A program made the translations under genes and the position numbers. A DNA stretch of 64,000 nt. Origin: an uncultured Bradyrhizobium sp. (GTDB lineage Bacteria > Pseudomonadota > Alphaproteobacteria > Rhizobiales > Xanthobacteraceae). Each line of letters opens with the position of its first letter. Positions within the stretch are counted from its first letter, which is position 1. The notes under the pieces were generated by a model. That model ran no database searches and had not been told where the DNA came from. It saw only the letters and a list, made by a program, of their open reading frames with translations. Location: NCBI RefSeq assembly GCF_936943645.1, contig NZ_CAKZJO010000083.1, forward strand, positions 62,001 to 126,000. Direction: 5' to 3'. Shown in pieces: positions 15,685 to 23,380 of this stretch.

Positions 15685-16144
15685 TGGTGATGCTCCTGAG
15701 TGGAAGAGTCGGAGCATATTTAGGCCCCAGTTGCTGCATTGCGACATGCTTTGTTGCATTGCAACAGCGCGCGTTATGCATGGCGATATGTTTAATGCGT
15801 CCAAGGCCTTGGGCGAATCGTGGAGACCCGCAAGATAATGCCTCAGGGACGGTACTCAGCCCCCGAGCACGTTGCCCCAGCCATCGACCCGACAGGCCTT
15901 CCAGGCCACGGTTCCAGCGCGCTTTCCCGGGCGGTCAGACACTTCATGGAACTCGCGTTGCACCTCGGCAACACCCCTTCGAAAAGCCCGTTTTCACCGA
16001 TTTGCGCCATTGCGCTGCCACACGGTCCTCCGAACAATCGACGTGCTGCGTGCCTTTCCGTGCAAGACTGTTTGCGTAAGACTGTTTGCATCATCACGGT
16101 CCGGACAAGACGGGTTCGGGCAGAACCGTTTGGAGGCAGGGATC
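15685..16144. other. Divergent promoter region
   Basis: A 460-bp gap between two divergent exported-protein genes. It holds the TGCATTGCRACA repeats (15735-15766) near the minus-strand gene. Open frames here lack ribosome sites and protein-like composition. Confidence 0.5.
15735..15766. promoter_or_regulatory. Tandem operator-like repeats TGCATTGCRACA
   Basis: TGCATTGCGACA at 15735-15746 and TGCATTGCAACA at 15755-15766 are spaced 20 bp apart, about two helical turns. The second copy sits in the perfect palindrome GTTGCATTGCAAC (15753-15765). The position just upstream of the small exported protein suggests a regulator binding on one face of the DNA. The protein is unknown. Confidence 0.5.
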
Positions 16145-17449
16145 ATGAACGATCGGCGGTCTCTTCTGGTAGCGGTCACTTGCCCGTCGGCCGTGCTCGC
16201 CGGCTGGCTGGCGCTTTCCCTCTCCGCTTATGCTCCAGCCCTCATCGAGAACAGCGGTGCCAATGCGGCTGCGATCTCGCGTGCCAAGGATCTCGGCCGG
16301 CTCGACCTCGCCGACGTGCCGCGCGCTGCGACGATCGAGGACGGCATCGCCTTGACCGCCGACATTGCTGCGGCCGTCGCCGCAGCACCGGCCCCGACGA
16401 TCGCTGAAGCCGCGCCCGAGCCGCCCGCCCCCGCTGTCCAGCTCGCCTCAGCCGATCCGGCGCTGATCCTGCCGGTGGAGACACCGCCCGCACCGCAGAT
16501 ATCGCCTGAACCGGAGCCCGTCGTCAGCGAAGCTGCTCCTGTCTCGGCCCCGGAACCCGTCAAGCTGGCGTCCGCTGATCCCACCGAGATCGTGATGACG
16601 GACGAGCTGTCCCCCGCGGCCATCGCAAGCGGCCCCGTCACGCCTGTGAGCAAGGCATCCCCGCCAGCCGATACCGTCGCCGTGCTCGACGAATGCTTCG
16701 TCATGGATGCCTGCATCGACCGTTATCTCTGGGCGCTCTATCAGCGCACCGCAAAGGAAGACTCGATCAAGGTTCAGGAGCGCCGCGCCGTCGCCATCAA
16801 GCGCAAGGGCAAGACGGTCACGGTGATGCGCAGCTTCACCAAGCTGGTCGATGAGGATTTCGGCTGGAAGGATCCGAAGGCGGCCGAACACGCCGGCATG
16901 TCGATGATGGATTACGTGATCGGCGGCATGGACAAGAGCTTCAAGCAAAAGCTGTTTCGCACGCTGCTCGCCGCCGAAGCCGCCGGCCTCTCGCCCGGCA
17001 TCACCAGCGCATTCCGCGACGATTATCGCCAGTCGATCGCGAGCGGCCTGAAGGCCGCCTCCGACCGTTCCTATCATGGCGGCAGCTCGCGCGGCGGCTA
17101 TGGCCACGGCATGGCGGCCGACATCGTCAGCACCCAGGGGAACAACCGCGCACAGCGCTGGGTCTCGACCGAAATTCTTTGGAAGTGGGTCGATGCCAAT
17201 GGCAAGGCGTATGGCATCGGCCGCCCCTATCTTGGCCGCGATCCGCCGCATGTCGGCCCGGTCGACGGCCCCGAGTATATCTCGCGTCGAGGCAACGGCG
17301 ACGGCAAGCAAGTCGCCAGCGTGAAGTCCAGGAAGGTGGTGCGCGCCGCGGCCCATGCAAAGCCGCCAAAGGCCCAGGCCGCACGCGAGCAGAAGGGTCC
17401 CGCCAAACCGCAGAAATCGGCGCAATCGGCCGGCAAGCGCGCGACCTGA
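16145..17449 (+). CDS. Exported M15-like D,D-carboxypeptidase-type protein
   Basis: A 434-residue protein. The N-terminal hydrophobic segment (about 8-28) targets it to the envelope. Residues 60-185 are a Pro/Ala-rich linker in which VQLASADP and VKLASADP recur. Residues about 190-390 hold the enzyme-like domain: H321 and D326 in GYGHGMAADIV and H369 in DPPHV match the zinc ligands of peptidase M15 / VanY-type D,D-carboxypeptidases. It would trim peptidoglycan cross-link peptides. The tail is basic (KPPKAQAAREQK). ATG 16145 follows GGAGGCAGGGATC. It ends five bases from convergent pdxY. Confidence 0.8.
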   Translation: MNDRRSLLVAVTCPSAVLAGWLALSLSAYAPALIENSGANAAAISRAKDLGRLDLADVPRAATIEDGIALTADIAAAVAAAPAPTIAEAAPEPPAPAVQLASADPALILPVETPPAPQISPEPEPVVSEAAPVSAPEPVKLASADPTEIVMTDELSPAAIASGPVTPVSKASPPADTVAVLDECFVMDACIDRYLWALYQRTAKEDSIKVQERRAVAIKRKGKTVTVMRSFTKLVDEDFGWKDPKAAEHAGMSMMDYVIGGMDKSFKQKLFRTLLAAEAAGLSPGITSAFRDDYRQSIASGLKAASDRSYHGGSSRGGYGHGMAADIVSTQGNNRAQRWVSTEILWKWVDANGKAYGIGRPYLGRDPPHVGPVDGPEYISRRGNGDGKQVASVKSRKVVRAAAHAKPPKAQAAREQKGPAKPQKSAQSAGKRAT

Positions 17450-17454
17450 GACCG

Positions 17455-18273
17455 CTACGGCGCGCGGCTCGGCGTCGGCAGCGGCACCAGCCGCATCTCG
17501 GCCGTACCGGCGTCCTGTGTGCGCACCAGCACCGCAAAGATCGTCTCGACCGCAAGCCGCACCGCTGCCTCCATTGCCGCGCCCTTGGCCAGATGGGCCG
17601 CGATCAGGCCGGTGAGGAGATCGCCGGTGCCGTAGGGGCGGATCGGCAGGCGCGGCGTCGCAAAGCGCGACAATTGCCCGTTGGCGCACAGGATCGTCTC
17701 CACCTGCCCCGCCGCAGTATCAGCGAGCGTGCAGCCGGTGGCGACGACATCGATGCGACCGGTCCCCGCCAGCGCCGCGCACGCCGCGCGCAGGCCCTGC
17801 GCGTCAGCGATCGTGAGGCCCGAGAGCAGCTCGAGCTCGAACTGGTTCGGCGTCGTCAGGTTTGCGGCCGGCAGCAACCGGTGCCGGACCACATCCAAAA
17901 TGCCGTCTGCAACATAAACGCGGCCGTCATCACCGATCACGGGATCGCAGAGATAGACGAGCTTCGCATTCCGCGTGAGCGCCCGCTCGACGAAGTCGGC
18001 GATCACGGCGGCGTTGCCGGGCGAACCGAGATAGCCGGTCACGAGCACGGCCGCCTCGTCGACGAGGCCCCGATCCTCCACACCCTTCAGGAGATCGGCG
18101 ACGAGCTCGGTCTCCAGCACCCGTCCGCGCAGGCTCGGATAGCGCGGGTGGTTGGACAACAGCGTCGTCGGCACCGCCGCAACGTTCACGCCCTCCGCCT
18201 GGATGGCATAGGCGGCCGCGCTGTTGCCGACATGGCCGTGGATCACCTGGCTTTGAATGGAGATGACGAGCAT
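17455..18273 (-). CDS. pdxY: Pyridoxal kinase PdxY
   Basis: A 272-residue cytosolic kinase of the ribokinase superfamily that phosphorylates pyridoxal for vitamin B6 salvage. Visible family features are MLVISIQSQVIHGHVGNSAA at the N-terminus, the CDPVIGDDGRVYV segment, TTPNQFELELLSG, and the anion-hole motif RPYGTGDLLTGL near residues 215-226. Length fits PdxY (about 285). ATG 18273 is preferred because homology begins with it. It is convergent with the M15-type gene. Confidence 0.93.
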   Translation of the reverse strand: MLVISIQSQVIHGHVGNSAAAYAIQAEGVNVAAVPTTLLSNHPRYPSLRGRVLETELVADLLKGVEDRGLVDEAAVLVTGYLGSPGNAAVIADFVERALTRNAKLVYLCDPVIGDDGRVYVADGILDVVRHRLLPAANLTTPNQFELELLSGLTIADAQGLRAACAALAGTGRIDVVATGCTLADTAAGQVETILCANGQLSRFATPRLPIRPYGTGDLLTGLIAAHLAKGAAMEAAVRLAVETIFAVLVRTQDAGTAEMRLVPLPTPSRAP

Positions 18274-18364
18274 GAAAGAGGTCCGTAAGGACAATCGCGC
18301 CGCGACGCAAGCGTAGCGATCATGGCGCGGCACTTTCAAGCCGGACTCATGCAGCGCCCGCACT

Positions 18365-18997
18365 TCAGCGTCGCGCCAACTCTCCGAGATAGGCGCAGAA
18401 CATGTCGGCGAGGCCGTCGGCGTGACGCGCGACCTCGGCCTCGCTCCGCGGTGCTTCCGAAAACCGCTTGCCGATCTCGCTCAGCGTCGTCTTGATCAGC
18501 TCGCCGGCAAGCACGCGCGTTGCATTCGGCGCCTTGGGCAGCGCTTCCCGCATGAACGCTGCGATGATCTCCTCACCGGCGGCCCGCGCGTCCTGCGCCT
18601 CGGGGGCGTCGCGATAGAGCGGCGCGGCATCGCTCAGCGCAATGCGGATTGCGGCCTCCTCGCACTCGGAGTGTATGAAGGCATGGACCAGCGCGCGCAA
18701 CCGCACCAGTGGCGGCTTCGTCCGGTCCGCGAGGATATCGCGCAGTAGCTCGCTGGTGCGCCGCCACTCGTCGCTCTGGAGACGGAACAGGATCGCGGCC
18801 TTGTTGGGAAAATACTGATAGAGCGACCCGACGCTCACCCCGGCCCGCTCCGCCACCCGCGCCGTGGTGAAACGCTGCGCGCCTTCCATCGCCAGAACCT
18901 GAACAGCGGCATCGAGAATGGCCGCCACAAGCTCGCTGGAGCGGACCTGTTGCGGCTGTTTTCGCGAGGAAATTGAACGGCTTCGACGCTCGGCCAT
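18365..18997 (-). CDS. TetR/AcrR-family regulator
   Basis: A 210-residue repressor-type protein. The HTH lies around residues 20-70: ELVAAILDAAVQVLAMEGAQ, then FTTARVAERAGVSVGSLYQYFPNKAAIL, a textbook TetR signature. The C-terminal helical domain would bind an unknown ligand. It is divergent from a methyltransferase gene, and a 28-bp imperfect palindrome (19021-19048) in the 97-bp gap is a likely binding site. A longer frame to 19231 would run through that operator and the neighbour's start, so it is rejected. Confidence 0.9.
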   Translation of the reverse strand: MAERRSRSISSRKQPQQVRSSELVAAILDAAVQVLAMEGAQRFTTARVAERAGVSVGSLYQYFPNKAAILFRLQSDEWRRTSELLRDILADRTKPPLVRLRALVHAFIHSECEEAAIRIALSDAAPLYRDAPEAQDARAAGEEIIAAFMREALPKAPNATRVLAGELIKTTLSEIGKRFSEAPRSEAEVARHADGLADMFCAYLGELARR

Positions 18998-19020
18998 CGC
19001 GCTCTCCGGCAATGCGAATA

Positions 19021-19048
19021 GGAAATGCGACGAATTAGTCGTATTTCC
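19021..19048. promoter_or_regulatory. Putative TetR operator
   Basis: Arms GGAAATGCGAC and GTCGTATTTCC flank GAATTA; they are inverted with one mismatch. The site lies midway between the divergent TetR and methyltransferase genes, 24 bases upstream of the former and 46 upstream of the latter. It could control both. Confidence 0.65.
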
Positions 19049-19094
19049 ATCCGCACGCAAGCACCCGTTCCTTTCCACCTTCTGGAGAATTCGA

Positions 19095-19760
19095 ATGACC
19101 ACCTCGACCATCATATCGCTTGCTCCGCTGCTGGATCGCCTGTTCGACGAGGCCGAGGCAGCAAACGGCGCAATGCGAGCCGCCGTCGCCGACTTGTCCG
19201 ACGCAGACCGGGCGCGGATGATGCGAAGCAAGACCGACTACCACGACCTGTACGGACGCCTGAAGGACGTCCCGCTCGCGGTCTCGCGCGAAACGGGAAC
19301 GCTGCTCTACATGCTGACGCGCAGCTCGCGCGCCCGGACGATCGTCGAGTTCGGCACATCGTTCGGCATCTCGACGCTGCACCTTGCCGCGGGCTTGCGC
19401 GACAATGGCGGCGGCCGCCTCATCACCAGCGAGTTCGAACCGTCCAAGGCGGCTCGGGCGCGAAAAAACCTCATCGCCGGCGGCTTGATCGATCTCGTCG
19501 AAATCCGTGAAGGCGACGCGCTGAAGACGCTCAGTGCCGATCTGCCCGACACGATCGATCTCGTGCTGCTCGACGGCGCCAAGGCGCTCTACCCGGAGAT
19601 CCTCGATCTGCTCGAAGGCCATCTCGGGACTGGCGCGATCATCGTCGCTGACAATGCCGACGACAGCCCGGACTATCTGGCGCGCGTCCGCAAGGCCGGA
19701 AGCGGCTACATGTCGACGCCGTTCGCCGAAGACATCGAGCTCTCCGTCCGGATCAACTGA
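19095..19760 (+). CDS. Class I SAM-dependent (O-)methyltransferase
   Basis: A 221-residue protein. The Rossmann SAM motif is IVEFGTSFGISTLHLAAGL near 90-108, then GGRLITSEFEPSKA with the ribose-binding acid, and DLVLLDGAKALYPEILDLL for motif IV. The layout resembles caffeoyl-CoA/catechol O-methyltransferases (PF13578-like). Substrate unknown. ATG 19095 has GGAG nine bases upstream. Divergence from a TetR gene suggests induction by a small molecule that it may modify. Confidence 0.88.
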   Translation: MTTSTIISLAPLLDRLFDEAEAANGAMRAAVADLSDADRARMMRSKTDYHDLYGRLKDVPLAVSRETGTLLYMLTRSSRARTIVEFGTSFGISTLHLAAGLRDNGGGRLITSEFEPSKAARARKNLIAGGLIDLVEIREGDALKTLSADLPDTIDLVLLDGAKALYPEILDLLEGHLGTGAIIVADNADDSPDYLARVRKAGSGYMSTPFAEDIELSVRIN

Positions 19761-19906
19761 CACGGGTCGAACCGCCGCGACCAGCTGGAGCCGCTGCGCG
19801 ATTCATCACGCGGCGGCTTCACGCCCGTCTTCCCCTGTCGCAGGCTCGTCACTCACATGTGATACCTGCTGCGGGCCAAAGCCAAGAGCCGCGTGCTAAA
19901 CATACC

Positions 19907-19918
19907 TACCGCGCGGTA
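19907..19918. promoter_or_regulatory. Putative TetR operator before the SMR-TetR operon
   Basis: TACCGCGCGGTA is a perfect 12-bp palindrome, extended weakly on both sides (ATACC ... ATCTT). It sits 24 bases before the SMR start codon, where it would block RNA polymerase. TetR sites of this ACCG-NN-CGGT style are common. The downstream tetR-type gene is the likely source of the repressor. Confidence 0.6.
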
Positions 19919-19942
19919 TCTTTCTTTCGCCCCGAGCTGACC

Positions 19943-20287
19943 ATGACCTCCACCTTCAATGCCTATGCGGCGCTCGCCCTCGCCATCATTCTCGAGGTCA
20001 CGGCATCGGCCTTCCTGCAGCAATCCGCGCAGTTCACGCGGCCCTGGCCGACGCTGGCCATGGTGCTGTTCTACGTCGCCTCGTTCTACGCGCTGTCGAT
20101 CGCGATCCGCGTCATCCCCTTGAGCATCGCCTATGCGATCTGGGGTGGGGTCGGCATCATCCTGACCGCCACCGTCTCGTTCGTGCTGTTCCGACAGATG
20201 CTGGACGCCGCAGCCTTCGTCGGCCTCGCCCTGATCGTCTCAGGGGTCGTGATCATCAACCTGTTCTCGCAGACCACGGCGCATTGA
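19943..20287 (+). CDS. SMR-family small multidrug exporter
   Basis: A 114-residue inner-membrane protein with four predicted spans. The family glutamate is in ALAIILEVTASAFLQQS (span 1), followed by FYVASFYALSIAIRVIPLSIAYAIWGGVG, the SMR signature. Acts as a dual-topology dimer in EmrE-type proteins and exports cations or polyamines using the proton gradient. Its stop codon overlaps the start of the following TetR gene (TGATG), so the two are an operon. Confidence 0.93.
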   Translation: MTSTFNAYAALALAIILEVTASAFLQQSAQFTRPWPTLAMVLFYVASFYALSIAIRVIPLSIAYAIWGGVGIILTATVSFVLFRQMLDAAAFVGLALIVSGVVIINLFSQTTAH

Positions 20288-20856
20288 TGCCGGAAAATCG
20301 CTACACCCGTGCCAAGCAGCCCGAGCAGGTCCGGCGCGCCCTGCTCGACCACGCCGCGGCGATCGCGATGGACCACGGCGTCGCCGGCGTCACGGTGCAG
20401 GCAGTCGCCGAGGCGGCCGGCGTCACCAAGGGCGGGCTGTTTCATCACTTCGGCAGCAAGCAAGCGCTGATCGACGGCCTGTTTGCCGATCTCCTCGCCC
20501 GGGTCGATGCCGAGATTGACGCCGCCGTCGAAGCCGATCCAAAGCGACGCGGCAGCTTCACGCGGGCTTACGTGAATGCGGTGTTCACCGGCAAAGCCTT
20601 CGGCTTTGCGACCCCGTGGGCAGCGTTGAGCATGGTCGTCGTCACTGATCCGCCGCTGCGCAAGCTCTGGAACGACTGGATCAAGGCACGCCTGAAGCGT
20701 CATCGCGCGACCGACGGAACTTCCGATTTGCAAATCGTGCGTCTGGCTGCCGACGGCGCTTGGCTATCCTATGTCACGACGGGACAGACGCGCATGAGCG
20801 CCGAGCTGCGGGCCGTGCACGCACGGCTGCTCGCGCAGACCTATCGGCGCGGTTAG
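20287..20856 (+). CDS. TetR/AcrR-family regulator of the SMR operon
   Basis: A 189-residue protein. The HTH spans about residues 15-60: ALLDHAAAIAMDHGVAGVTV, then QAVAEAAGVTKGGLFHHFGSKQALI. The C-terminal domain resembles the TetR_C_6/BetI-like groups. It is translationally coupled to the SMR exporter (one base overlap) and probably represses the pair through the palindrome at 19907-19918, being relieved by an exporter substrate. This regulatory loop is inference from layout. Confidence 0.9.
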   Translation: MPENRYTRAKQPEQVRRALLDHAAAIAMDHGVAGVTVQAVAEAAGVTKGGLFHHFGSKQALIDGLFADLLARVDAEIDAAVEADPKRRGSFTRAYVNAVFTGKAFGFATPWAALSMVVVTDPPLRKLWNDWIKARLKRHRATDGTSDLQIVRLAADGAWLSYVTTGQTRMSAELRAVHARLLAQTYRRG

Positions 20857-20871
20857 CAGCAACCGGGCGGC

Positions 20872-21270
20872 CTACTGGCTCTGCGCCGGCTTCGGTGGAC
20901 GCGGTGCGGACCGCGCGGGTTTCCTGGCGGGTTTCTTGGCGGGCTTGGCCGCGGCACCCGGCGGCGGCTCGTCGACCGACTCCAGATAGGCTGCGAGTAC
21001 CTTGGCCGAGTCCGAGCTGGTCGCGTAATGGTCCTTCAGGAACCAGGACAGCGTCAGGCTGAAGCGCCCTTTGGCGAGCCCCCGCGGACTGCGATGGCAG
21101 GTCGCGCAGCCGTCAGCGAAGAGCTTCGCAGGCGGCTTGCCAGCGTCGAGATTTTGAGCGGCGGCAACCGTCGCCGTCAAGATCGCGGCGGCCGCAAGAC
21201 CCATCACGGGCGCGATCCGGTCGCGCCCCGGTCGAAACAGCGATGTCAAGCGTCGTTCCCTTCGCCCCAT
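20872..21270 (-). CDS. Exported single-haem cytochrome c-like protein
   Basis: A 132-residue protein. A hydrophobic segment (about 21-38) is a signal peptide or anchor. C55-A-T-C58-H59 is a haem c motif. No methionine follows it, so the usual sixth ligand is missing; a histidine in FLKDHYATS may replace it. The last 35 residues are Lys/Pro/Ala-rich. The ATG at 21270 lacks a good ribosome site; TTG 21249, with AAGGGA seven bases upstream, may be the real start. No redox partner is adjacent. Confidence 0.75.
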   Translation of the reverse strand: MGRRERRLTSLFRPGRDRIAPVMGLAAAAILTATVAAAQNLDAGKPPAKLFADGCATCHRSPRGLAKGRFSLTLSWFLKDHYATSSDSAKVLAAYLESVDEPPPGAAAKPAKKPARKPARSAPRPPKPAQSQ

Positions 21271-21277
21271 CAGGCAG

Positions 21278-21484
21278 TCAGGCGGCCGACAGTTGATCGA
21301 ATTCGGGCGGCGCATACGCCTTGCCGTCCTGATCGGTGATCACGACCTGCCACCCTTCGCTCGCCCACACCCTCGCCTTCGCCACGATGAGCAGCCGGCT
21401 CTCGCGGGCGAAACTGTACTTCGCATTGTCGCGTTCTGCGATCATCTTGTAGGCCAATTCGCGTCCCCTTGCGTCGCCCTGCAC
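21278..21484 (-). CDS. Small conserved-looking protein of unknown function
   Basis: A 68-residue protein. It begins with GTG at 21484, supported by GGAGG four bases upstream, which decides the start over longer frames. It reads ARGRELAYKMIAERDNAKYS, then a hydrophobic strand and SEGWQVVITDQDGKAYAPPE, with an alternating pattern of a small alpha/beta fold. No family recognised. It ends eight bases before the cytochrome-like gene and may be co-transcribed with it. Confidence 0.7.
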   Translation of the reverse strand: MQGDARGRELAYKMIAERDNAKYSFARESRLLIVAKARVWASEGWQVVITDQDGKAYAPPEFDQLSAA

Positions 21485-21724
21485 CCGGCCTCCTCGTGGC
21501 AGCGGGCTTTGGCGGCAATTCGCCGGGAGCGTGGCAATTTGGTGCCATCCGCAAAGCATGTCGCTCGCGGCTGGCATCCGCGTGCCTGCGGAACGCGATT
21601 CCTCCGGTCGCGGGCCTGATGCCTGCGACGGCCCGAACCGTCTTCATGTCATGCTGGATCGGCTGCCGGGGACCCCGGCCCGTCACATCGGCGACGGAAC
21701 CGATCGTCTCACGTCCGGGCTCCG

Positions 21725-22003
21725 CTAATGCACGCGGATGATGTGGGGACGGCCGAGATCAATCAGCCCCTGCACCGCCGAGAGGCGGTCGTCGAGGGCT
21801 GCGATGGTGAGCAGCAAATTGTTGCGGCGCTCATCGAGCAGCCCCATCTCGGCGCCGGTGAGCTTGGCACTCGTCCGTTCCTTGAGGATCCCGTCGAGGG
21901 ATTCGCGCAATCCGGCAATCAGTCCGGCCAATTGCTTGGCCTCCTTCGTCATCGAACGCTTCGCGACATTCTGGCGGCGCGTCTCCGCCTGGCTCTGTCT
22001 CAT
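21725..22003 (-). CDS. Small helical protein of unknown function
   Basis: A 92-residue soluble protein, almost all helix: a basic N-terminus, then KQLAGLIAGLRESLDGILKE and LLDERRNNLLLTIAALDDRL, suggesting a two-helix hairpin or coiled coil. GGAGG lies five bases before ATG 22003, so the start is firm. Function unknown. It lies upstream of the 68-residue gene, 240 bp away, on the same strand. Confidence 0.7.
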   Translation of the reverse strand: MRQSQAETRRQNVAKRSMTKEAKQLAGLIAGLRESLDGILKERTSAKLTGAEMGLLDERRNNLLLTIAALDDRLSAVQGLIDLGRPHIIRVH

Positions 22004-22125
22004 GTCATCCTCCCGTGCCCCGCTGCCCCGAGTGGATACTTACAGCTTTGGGTAGACATGTTACGATCGATGAAATCTGCCCGCGAAGAACTGACTTAAA
22101 TTTTCTCGACTTGCTCATGACAGAG

Positions 22126-22154
22126 AAAAGCCCGGCGCGAGGGGCCGGGCTTTT
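22126..22154. terminator. Bidirectional intrinsic terminator
   Basis: AAAAGCCCGGC - GCGAGGG - GCCGGGCTTTT forms an 11-bp stem with A and T tracts on both sides. On the minus strand it lies 27 bases after the SH3 protein stop and should end that transcript. Confidence 0.9.
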
Positions 22155-22180
22155 CGATCGACGCTTCGGCTCTCGAGACT

Positions 22181-23224
22181 TCAGTGCTTTTGCCCGGGGC
22201 CGCCGGCCGGTGCACCGCCGCCGCGCGGTGCCGCATTGATGTGGGGAGCGCCACCACCGCCGGGGTGCGGCATTGCAGGTGCCGCCGCTCGCGGCGCCGG
22301 CATCTGCGCATGGGCATTCATCGGCGAACCCCGACTCACATTCGGCTGCGCGACATGCGGCATCGCAGGCCGCGCGGCAGGCGCGGCGGACAGACGCGGT
22401 GCTTCATGCGCACGCGCCATCGGCTGGGCGCGCACCGCAGCGGGGCTCGCTTGCCGTTCATGCATCATGCGTGCCTGGGCATCGCGCGGATTGCGCGTGT
22501 GCACATTGCTCCGCTCATGCGCGATGCGCTCGCTCCGTCCGGCGCGGGTCCGGTCGACCGCAACAGCCGAATCGGGTTTTGCAGCGTCACGCGTCGCGAT
22601 CCCAGCGTCGCCCTTGGCGATCGCCGCGTCGCGTTTCGCGATCGCCGCGTCGCGCTTCGAGATCGCTGCATCGGGCCGTGCGTTCGCAGCGTTACGTCCG
22701 GAGATCGCGGCGGCGCCCTTGCCGCGCACGCCTTCCCGCTCCAGGGCAACCGCGGCATCGCGTGTCGCCGCGCGACCGATGCGCGCCGCACGCGGGTCGA
22801 TCGTCATCCGCGTCGCGACGCGCTGGTGCGAGCTCCAGTAGCTATTCCAATGGGCGTGGCGGTGATACCACGGCCGGCCCGCATAATAGCTCGACCAGTA
22901 CGATGTCAGCACGAACGGAACGACGGGCACGTCGATCTCGTCGACATAGTCGGGCAGATAGACGTAGTGGTTGCGATAGAGATACTCGAGATATTGCGAC
23001 GACACCCAGCCGCGATCGTCCGAGAAGCTGACGTCGCACCAGGCATTGCCGCGCAGGCAGCCATGGATGTTGACGCGGGCACCCTCGGGGACTCGGTCGA
23101 CCAGTGGAAAGCCCGGCCCCGGCCCGGCGCGCAGGCCGGTCGAGACGGTGACGATGCCCGGCGCGGCCAGTGCGGCTGTCGGCGCGAGCAGCAATGCTGT
23201 AACTAGAACGCTCCTGAATTTCAT
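22181..23224 (-). CDS. Exported SH3-domain protein with heptad repeats
   Basis: A 347-residue protein with a signal peptide (MKFRSVLVTALLLAPTAALA). Residues about 22-90 look like a bacterial SH3 domain (GIVTVSTGLRAGPGPGFPLV, then WCDVSFSDDRGWVSSQYLE). Residues about 90-140 are aromatic-rich. Near 180-220 a seven-residue unit (DAAIAKR) repeats about four times, followed by a His/Pro/Met/Arg-rich disordered tail to the end. It probably sits at the cell wall. GAGGAGG lies nine bases before ATG 23224. Function unknown. Confidence 0.82.
   Translation of the reverse strand: MKFRSVLVTALLLAPTAALAAPGIVTVSTGLRAGPGPGFPLVDRVPEGARVNIHGCLRGNAWCDVSFSDDRGWVSSQYLEYLYRNHYVYLPDYVDEIDVPVVPFVLTSYWSSYYAGRPWYHRHAHWNSYWSSHQRVATRMTIDPRAARIGRAATRDAAVALEREGVRGKGAAAISGRNAANARPDAAISKRDAAIAKRDAAIAKGDAGIATRDAAKPDSAVAVDRTRAGRSERIAHERSNVHTRNPRDAQARMMHERQASPAAVRAQPMARAHEAPRLSAAPAARPAMPHVAQPNVSRGSPMNAHAQMPAPRAAAPAMPHPGGGGAPHINAAPRGGGAPAGGPGQKH
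22577..22675. repeat. 21-bp tandem repeats inside the SH3 protein gene
   Basis: About four imperfect copies of a 21-bp unit built on GCGATCGCCGCGTCGCG encode the DAAIAKR heptads. They are in frame, so copy-number change would alter protein length by seven residues at a time. Confidence 0.7.
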
Positions 23225-23380
23225 GACGTGTTCCTCCTCATTCAAGTCGGAACGCGCCAGCGGAACGGGCGTTCCGCACAGAAGGGTCTCATCCGTCAAA
23301 AGGCTGAACCGCACGCGGCGTGCAGTTCAATATTCATCCGCCGTTCATCAGTGCAACGCGTCAGCGACGCTGCAGCATCG

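Noticed and set aside
22577..22675. CRISPR-like spaced repeats
   Set aside because: The repeats are contiguous, in frame and encode protein heptads; there are no unique spacers and no cas genes.
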